NCBI GenBank assembly: GCA_964371945.1
Contig: CAYJPA010000018.1
Coordinates: forward strand, 7,966-71,965
DNA: 64,000 bases
Direction of reading: 5' to 3'
Source: CAYJPA01 sp964371945
GTDB taxonomy: Bacteria; Chloroflexota; Chloroflexia; Thermomicrobiales; UBA6265
Position numbers and translations under genes: made by a program. Below the pieces are notes generated by a model. It did not search any database, was not told where the DNA came from, and saw only the letters and a program-made list of their open reading frames with translations. This document shows, in pieces, positions 58,752 through 64,000 of the stretch (position 1 is its first letter; every line of letters starts with the position of its first letter).

Positions 58752-60167
58752 ATGCTAGTTAAGCTGCTGGTTGTAACACTATCGGTTCTCGGTTGGAGCG
58801 AACCGAGGTTTGATTCCTATTCTAAGAGTCCGTATGTGCAAGTTAATTTTGAGTCGGTCCAAAGCGACTCGGAAATCTTTGAAGTCGGAACTGTCGCTGA
58901 AACGCGAGCCGGCGCAATCCTTCGAGGCGCACCCTCTGAGACTGGCGTTAGCCGCGCCGTATTCCTAGCGGGCGTGGGCCTAACAGTTATCGGCGAAGTT
59001 GTTGATTCGGGCGGAGTTGTTTGGGTTCCAGTGAGCGACGGAAATGGAACAGATGGCTGGGTCAAATCTGGCGAGCTTATCGTTACGCAATCAGCTCCAG
59101 CGAGTGTGAGCAAAAGCGTTCCCATGTTTCGAGGGAATTTGTCCCGCACTGGCGAGATGGCCGGCCCTGGTCCAAATCCAAACTCCGACGTACAAGAAAT
59201 GTGGCGATTCTCGACAGGGGGCGCCGTTCTCTCGTCGCCAGCTGTTGTTGATGGGGTTTTGTTCGTAGGCAGTGATGACGGAAACGTTTATTCTGTCGAC
59301 GCTTTGACCGGTACAGAACGGTGGCGTTTTGCCACTGAGGGAGCGGTATTTTCTTCTCCAGCCGTAGCAAACCAAATGGTTTATATTGGAAGTTCTGATG
59401 ATAACGTTTATGCGCTTGACGCGGAGACCGGCGGTGAACGGTGGCGGTTTAATGTTGGAAATGATGTGCTTTCGTCGCCTGCGGTTGCCGACGATATGGT
59501 TTTTGTTAGCAGTCATGGCGGTGTCTTGTACGCGATTGACGCGCTGACAGGAGTATCCCGTTGGGAGCAAGCGTGCAATGGTGCAGGCGCTGATCTGATA
59601 ACGTCTTCGCCAACACTGGCGGACGGGGCGATTTACGCGGGGACCGATTGGGGCACGGATGGTGTGTTATGTGCTAAAGACCCAGCCACTGGTGACGGAC
59701 TTGGGAGTCAAGTTTTTGCTATGGGGATTACTTCCACATTGGTGGTGTCTAACAGCAATGTTTTTGTCGCAGCAAAAGACGGATTGGTCGCAATGATAAA
59801 CCCGGCGCAATACTTTCCTGTATGGCAAACAAGCCTCGGAAACGTAATTTTCTCATCACCTGCTTTATCCGAGGGAATAATATACTTAGGCTGTGACAAT
59901 TATGTATTTGCAGTTGATGGTGGGAGTGGGGAGGTAATTTGGGATTTTGCAACGCAAGGTCAAGTGGACTCATCACCGGCCATTGCTGATGGTGTCCTTT
60001 ATATTGGCAGCGAGGATGGCAATCTCTACGCACTGGACGCACAAAACGGAACAGAGCTCTGGAGGTTTTCGGCGTCTGGTGGCATTTTCTCTTCGCCAGC
60101 TGTTGTGGATGGCGTCGTTTACTTCGGGAGCAGAGACGGCTATATCTACGCCATTGGCAATGTCTGA
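58752..60167 (+). CDS. Exported PQQ-type beta-propeller protein with an N-terminal SH3b-like domain
   Basis: This 471-aa protein has a short hydrophobic leader (MLVKLLVVTLSVLGWSE), an SH3b-like domain (about 45-115: ETRAGAILRGAPSETGVSRA, WVPVSDGNGTDGWVKSGEL), then seven or eight blades of a PQQ-like propeller. Each blade repeats the form SSPAVVDGVLFVGSDDGNVY followed by LDA-x-T-G-x-x-x-W. Such non-enzymatic propellers (BamB-like) bind proteins or cell-wall parts; no catalytic dehydrogenase residues are evident. GC content is clearly lower than in the housekeeping genes, suggesting recent arrival. The ATG has GGAGG six bases upstream. The SH3b domain is shared with the next gene and with the transpeptidase at 54228. 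Confidence 0.85.
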   Translation: MLVKLLVVTLSVLGWSEPRFDSYSKSPYVQVNFESVQSDSEIFEVGTVAETRAGAILRGAPSETGVSRAVFLAGVGLTVIGEVVDSGGVVWVPVSDGNGTDGWVKSGELIVTQSAPASVSKSVPMFRGNLSRTGEMAGPGPNPNSDVQEMWRFSTGGAVLSSPAVVDGVLFVGSDDGNVYSVDALTGTERWRFATEGAVFSSPAVANQMVYIGSSDDNVYALDAETGGERWRFNVGNDVLSSPAVADDMVFVSSHGGVLYAIDALTGVSRWEQACNGAGADLITSSPTLADGAIYAGTDWGTDGVLCAKDPATGDGLGSQVFAMGITSTLVVSNSNVFVAAKDGLVAMINPAQYFPVWQTSLGNVIFSSPALSEGIIYLGCDNYVFAVDGGSGEVIWDFATQGQVDSSPAIADGVLYIGSEDGNLYALDAQNGTELWRFSASGGIFSSPAVVDGVVYFGSRDGYIYAIGNV

Positions 60168-60476
60168 TGCTATTGTGGGCGAAAATTGGCGTTTACTAAG
60201 GGCAGATGCAATCTAGCTTGTAGAGTATTACAGCGTTTGCTTCTAGTCAATCGACAATTCTTTCCCGCCATCAAGAACAATCCGGGATAATCGGCCTGTT
60301 TTCAGATAACTTCTGAAACACGGGCATTTCCTTCAGATCACAAACGGCGCTCCGGTCGCTCTACGTCCAGGGTCCACTTCTGCGCATTAATCGCGGTTGA
60401 CAATGAAAGCGCGCGGATTAAGATGGCAATCTAAATTAGACCTTGCCGGAAACAAAGTTGATGTCGAGGGTGCCCC
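60168..60476. other. AT-rich intergenic region with a hairpin
   Basis: No gene seen. TTTCAGA (60300-60306) and TCTGAAA (60312-60318) form a 7-bp stem, extended by a few more pairs with one bulge, without a T-run. The right part holds the promoter of the next gene. Confidence 0.5.
60397..60424 (+). promoter_or_regulatory. Promoter candidate for the SecD-like lipoprotein gene
   Basis: Perfect TTGACA (60397-60402), 16-bp spacer, TAAGAT (60419-60424, 4 of 6). The start point near 60431 leaves a leader of about 46 nt with GAGGG before the GTG. Confidence 0.6.
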
Positions 60477-61490
60477 GTGCTGAACGCCAAACATCTAATC
60501 GGAAATGTTCTTGCGGCGGCAGTCATTCTAAGTAGTTGTTCGTGCGTTCACGCGAACGACGACTGCGATCCATCCAGACTCGAGGTGGTTTTCGAAGTCG
60601 ACCCCTATGAGGGACAGATCGTGACAGCCGTCGATCTTGATAGCGTCCAAAAAACAATGGAAGTGCGATTGAAAGATTTGGGTAGCGACAATCCAAATGT
60701 CGCCGTCCGAGGTAACAATCAGTTTGTGGTTAGTCTGCAGTCCGAACGAGACTCGGACACAATCGTACGAGTGCTTCAGTCAACCGGACTACTTGAGATC
60801 ATCAATCCGAATGGTCAGTTCCTTCCTCAGAATCTCTACGTCGCGACCAGTCTCAATGAGGTCGGCGGAGTTGCTTCGACCGCGGATCCCTCGGCGAGCG
60901 AGACCATTTATGAAACGATCATTGTCAGCGACGACATCGAGGACGTATTCACAACCACGAATCAACTTGGAGCGTCGGTTGTCGGTTTTGAACTCAGTGA
61001 CGACGCGGCTGACCGTTTCTACAAATTTACCAGCGAGAATCTTGGCCGGCCTATGTCGATTGTGTTCGACAAACAAGTGATCTCTTCGCCCACAATCAAT
61101 GGAGCGATCTCGGAACAAGGAATCATCGAAGGCATTCCTGAAGAAGAGATTGATCGATTCATCACGATGATCGAATTCGGACCTCTGGCAGTGCCCCTTC
61201 AGGTTGTTCAGTCACAGATCATTGATGGCACTTGTGACAACGGGGATGAATTCCTTGGGTCCGATATCTCAGTTGGTTCAATCGTTATCGTGAATGACGA
61301 CAGCGTTCCGCTTCGAGCAGCGCCATCGACAGATGCTCTCATTGTGGCGAGGTTATCAGAAAGGGCCCGACTCAGCGTCATTGCTCCTGCTGAGCTTGCA
61401 GAGGGATTCGTATGGTGGCCAGTCAAGGAGTCGCTGACGGGCACGATCGGGTACGTACGCTCGGAATCCATAGACCTCGTGGATTCCTAA
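60477..61490 (+). CDS. Lipoprotein with a SecD P1-like domain and a C-terminal SH3b domain
   Basis: This 337-aa protein starts with a lipoprotein signal (LAAAVILSSC, lipobox Cys near 21). Residues about 35-245 resemble the large extracellular P1 region of SecD: LEVVFEVDP, VQKTMEVRLKDLG, NNQFVVSLQS, STGLLEIINPNG, GASVVGFELSDDAADRFYKF and SIVFDKQVISSPTINGAISE. SecD itself goes on with six membrane helices; here these are missing and an SH3b-like domain follows (SVPLRAAPSTDALIVARLSE ... GYVRSESIDL). So it looks like a SecD head cut loose, anchored by lipid and tied to the wall. Its function is unknown. The GTG at 60477 has GAGGG six bases upstream. Confidence 0.8.
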   Translation: MLNAKHLIGNVLAAAVILSSCSCVHANDDCDPSRLEVVFEVDPYEGQIVTAVDLDSVQKTMEVRLKDLGSDNPNVAVRGNNQFVVSLQSERDSDTIVRVLQSTGLLEIINPNGQFLPQNLYVATSLNEVGGVASTADPSASETIYETIIVSDDIEDVFTTTNQLGASVVGFELSDDAADRFYKFTSENLGRPMSIVFDKQVISSPTINGAISEQGIIEGIPEEEIDRFITMIEFGPLAVPLQVVQSQIIDGTCDNGDEFLGSDISVGSIVIVNDDSVPLRAAPSTDALIVARLSERARLSVIAPAELAEGFVWWPVKESLTGTIGYVRSESIDLVDS

Positions 61491-61648
61491 TTCGGGAGCA
61501 ACTCAACGAGCGCAACAGTTCCGCCTTGGCATAGGGACGATCACGGGCGGTATCCATGGGAACAGAATCGGTGCTAAGGCGAGGTGATGCTGGGCAAAGC
61601 CGTCTCGACAGCCGTCGTTCCTCGGCAAAAAGTCGATCGGTGATTGCG

Positions 61649-61673
61649 TACACTTGCTCGAAATGTCGAGCAA
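61649..61673. promoter_or_regulatory. Perfect palindromic operator with adjoining -10-like box
   Basis: TTGCTCGA-AATG-TCGAGCAA (61654-61673) is an exact 8-bp inverted repeat, joined to TACACT (61649-61654), 38 nt before the CoA-transferase start. This is the usual geometry of a repressor site over a transcription start. Confidence 0.55.
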
Positions 61674-61710
61674 CGATCCACTTCCGCTGAATACCTGACC
61701 GAGGGCGACG

Positions 61711-63110
61711 ATGCCGCAGGGTAAAGTCCTCTCGCTTGCCGATGCCGCGCGCCAAATCCCGGACGGCGCCACGGTCACGGTGAGCTCATCCAGCGGTCTT
61801 GGTTGCCCTGATGCAACGCTCCGCGCGATCGGCGAGCGCTTCCTAGCCGAGGGCGGCCCGCGAAACTTGACCACCATTCATCCCATCGCCGCCGGCGACA
61901 TGTATGGGATCGACGGGATCGACCACATTGCTCGTGCAGGACTGCTCAAGCGCGTAATCGCCGGTTCGTATCCAAGCGGGCCATCGTCGATACCGTCGCC
62001 CAAGATATGGCAAATGATCTATGCCAACGAGGCCGAGGCGTACAACATTCCAAGCGGCATACTCTTTCATATGCACTCCGATGCGGCCGCGGGACTTCCC
62101 GGGGTCTTGACGAAAGCCGGGATGGACACACTTGTCGATCCCAGGCGAACCGGCGGCCGGATGAACGACGTCACGAACCAAGACATCGTCAAAGTCGTGG
62201 AGCTCGATGGCGATGAATGGCTCCACTTCAGGGCAATTCCGGTCGATGTCGCAATCATCAGAGGCACAACCGCCGATGAGCAGGGCAAACTTTCGATGGA
62301 GCACGAGGGCGCATACCTCGGTGCGATGGAACAGGCGCTGGCGGCTGGGAACAACGGCGGGATCGTGATCGCGCGGGTCAAGTGAGTGACTGCGGCCGGA
62401 TCGATACCAGCGCAGGAAGTGCGCGTGCCCGGGATTTTTGTCGATCACATCGTCGTCGAGCCCAACCAAATGCAAACCACGCAAACGCAGTTCGACCCGG
62501 CGATCAGCGGCGAGGTGTGTGAGCCGCTCAGCACCTTCGAGCCGGTGGCGCGAGGCGCCGACAAGATCATCGCACGCAGGGCCGCGCTTGAGACTCGTGC
62601 GGGTGAAGCGGTCACTCTGAGATTCGGCATTTCAGCGCTAGTGCCCCGGATTCTGCTCGAAGAAGGGCCCACGGAAGCGGTGATCTGGGCAATCGAGCAG
62701 GGTGCGGTCGGCGGCGTGCCGCTGCTGGGCTTTGCGTTTGGGTGCGCGGCGAACGCGCGGGTGATCGTGCCGTCACCGCGGCAGTTCACGTACTTACAAG
62801 GCGGAGGATTTGATCGCGCGTTTCTGTCATTCATGCAGATCGACGCGGACAGCAGCGTAAACGTTTCCAAATTGGCGGCGAAGCCGCATGTCACGGCGGG
62901 ACTTGGCGGCTTCATCGACATCACCGCCAAAGCCTGGAACAACGTCTTCGCGGGCTACATGACCGCGGGTGGACGAGAGCTCAAGATCGAATACGGCCGG
63001 CCGACGATTGTCAAAGAGGGCAGGAACCGCGAGTTCGTGCCGGAGTTGGAGCAGGTCACCTTGAGCGGCAGGATGGCCCGGGAGCGCGGTCAAAACGTGG
63101 TTTACGTTGC
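61711..63110 (+). pseudogene. Acyl-CoA:carboxylate CoA-transferase, interrupted by an in-frame stop and missing its C-terminus
   Basis: A family I CoA-transferase of the single-chain (propionate CoA-transferase-like) type. The first part (MPQGKVLSLADAARQIPDGA ... GNNGGIVIARVK) stops at TGA 62383-62385, and the same frame goes straight on with VTAAGSIPAQEVRVPGIFVD. Relatives read K-R-V at this place, so a CGA Arg codon has probably become TGA. The second part has the Glu-containing VIWAIEQGAVGGVPLLGFAF and SFMQIDADSSVNVSKL, and is family-like to ARERGQNVVYV (about 63108). The expected end (TERAVF and beyond) is then replaced by a different gene. Restart at GTG 62386 could yield two polypeptides, but the lost C-terminus makes activity unlikely. 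Confidence 0.85.
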
Positions 63111-63545
63111 CTGTACGGCTTCGGAACCGCGTTCAAGCATGGTGGAGACAGACGCTTCCTGGAATGCACCGAACGTTGCGCCGATTTCTACATCAAACGG
63201 ACGCCGTCAAATGGGGTGCCACTAAACAATTGGGAAGAATCGGATCCGAAACGCCGATGGGAGAGCTCCGCGGCTGCAATTGCCGCAAGCGGTCTTCTGC
63301 AACTTTCCGAACTGAGCAAGGATCGGGCGCGAAAAGTCCACTATCGCGACTACGCTCACACGATCCTCGACACGCTGCTCTCGACGGAGTTTTTCGGCCT
63401 CGGTGTTTCCGCTTGGGAGGGCATTCTTCGACACGGCGGCTACCACGGACGGCTGGGTTTTGGCGTGGACGAGAGCGTGATGCAGGGTGAGCACTTCTTC
63501 TGCGAAGCGCTCAATAAGTTGTTGGGTGCGGATGCGTTGGGGTGA
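63111..63545 (+). pseudogene. C-terminal fragment of a GH88 unsaturated glucuronyl hydrolase
   Basis: In a frame different from the CoA-transferase, the sequence reads LYGFGTAFKHGGDRRFLECT, ERCADFYIKRTPSNG, NNWEESDPKRRWESSAAAIA ASGLL, YRDYAHTILDTLL, WEGILRHGGYHGRLGFGVDE and SVMQGEHFFCEALNKLLG, ending at TGA 63545. This is the last 140 or so residues of GH88 (RWESSAAAIAASGLL and GVDESVMxGEHFF are characteristic). The N-terminal half with the catalytic Asp residues is missing, so the fragment is dead. It abuts the CoA-transferase within a few bases. Confidence 0.85.
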
Positions 63546-63575
63546 GACGGGATTCGCCCCCGCCAAAAGGATCGA

Positions 63576-63864
63576 ATGGTAACGATGCGATCCCCCCGAC
63601 ATCCTCCTCATCGGCTCGGGCACGGGCGGCGGAACGCTGGCGAGAGCGTTGGCCGGCTCCGATACCGTGTGCTCATTCTGGAACGGGGCGATTACTTGCC
63701 GCGTGAGCCTGGGAATTGGAGTCCGGAGGCCGTCTTCGGCAAAAACCGGTTCAAGACTGAACAGGTCTGGGAAAGCGCGGCAGGCGATGAATCCGGCGCT
63801 CACGATCGGTGCGCAGGCGATCCGTGTCGCTGAGAAACCGTCCGGTCGCAAGAACGCTGGTTAG
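63576..63864 (+). pseudogene. GMC oxidoreductase remnant: N- and C-termini joined by a large internal deletion
   Basis: From ATG 63576 (AAGGAT upstream), MVTMRSP is followed by a frameshift in a run of six C (63591-63596), then the FAD motif DILLIGSGTGGGTLARALAG. A second shift near 63660 leads into YRVLILERGDYLPREPGNWS and NRFKTEQVWES. The frame then changes back and ARQAMNPALTIGAQAIRVAE ends the frame at TAG 63862-63864. The last part matches the C-terminus of GMC enzymes (NPALTI-x-A-x-A-x-R-x-A). About 450 residues in between are absent, including the His/Asn active site. Confidence 0.75.
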
Positions 63865-64000
63865 GTCTGCTGCCAACTGGACTTGGCGCGAGCCGGGAAC
63901 AATGCGCAATACTCAGGCGCCGGTCTCGCCGGATTGAATCCCCGCAACGTTGCTCCAAGTTTCCGGAGATCAGATGTCAGTCGGTCACTCGCCAACTAAG
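63865..64000. other. End of window, nothing recognised
   Basis: No gene, repeat or regulatory site could be supported in these last 136 bases on either strand. Confidence 0.4.

Noticed and set aside
1..64000. CRISPR arrays, rRNA, insertion sequences, integrases
   Set aside because: I saw no spaced repeat arrays, no rRNA-like sequence, and no transposase or integrase motifs in any frame.

Overview
The window is a high-GC bacterial segment. Gene content and style suggest Chloroflexota, probably Thermomicrobia-like (inference): Tat-type exported proteins, a single-chain AccD-AccA carboxyltransferase, form II CO dehydrogenase-type coxSLM genes, hslVU next to topA, LGFP-like repeats before a YkuD domain, and frequent GTG/TTG starts. 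A run of 100 N flanked by an identical 55-bp sequence marks it as an assembled draft or metagenomic scaffold.

Layout. 1-3436 (minus): an HD-domain protein cut by the window edge, an M50 site-2-type protease and an orphan OppD/OppF ATPase pair. 3793-11392 (plus): dprA, a vapBC-type toxin-antitoxin pair, a decayed exported-protein gene on the other strand, then topA with a hairpin-rich leader, hslV and hslU. 11477-17751: a complete oligopeptide/dipeptide ABC transporter (two permeases, two ATPases, Tat-type binding protein) behind a TTGACA promoter and ending in a strong hairpin. 17850-20287: a branched-chain-type aminotransferase, then RidA and VOC proteins on the minus strand. 20468-28375: an S41 protease that lacks its catalytic lysine, then a surface-glycan cluster (GtrA, UDP-galactopyranose-mutase-like flavoenzyme, two large multi-pass membrane proteins and a small one). 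28344-33119: a ThDP enzyme with a small winged-helix-like protein, a divergent PD-(D/E)XK-like protein of unknown function, and an MFS exporter. 33542-37437: coxS-coxL-coxM. 37568-43592 (minus): GNAT, fused accDA, a tandem nitrilase-fold protein with one dead domain, homoserine dehydrogenase and a methyltransferase. 43656-54083: nucleotide and housekeeping genes (purK, purE, pyrG, MBL, recX, OPRT-like), three tiny minus-strand genes, a polyprenyl synthase, a YugP-type protease, an asparaginase and a cupin.

54228-64000 is the accessory end. It holds an L,D-transpeptidase with SH3b and LGFP-like repeats, an exported TIM-barrel-like hypothetical, a Gfo/Idh oxidoreductase broken by the N run, and a lower-GC island with two unusual exported SH3b proteins: a PQQ-type beta-propeller and a SecD-P1-like lipoprotein. 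It ends in a pseudogene graveyard: a CoA-transferase with a nonsense codon spliced onto a GH88 C-terminal fragment, followed by an internally deleted GMC oxidoreductase.

Together the genes describe a heterotroph that imports peptides, turns over amino acids, may oxidise CO or a related substrate as an energy supplement, and maintains a decorated cell envelope. The least explained items are the PD-(D/E)XK-like protein at 30429-31700, the small-gene cluster at 49689-50403, the SH3b envelope proteins at 58752-61490, the topA leader, and two enzymes that kept their fold but lost a catalytic residue.
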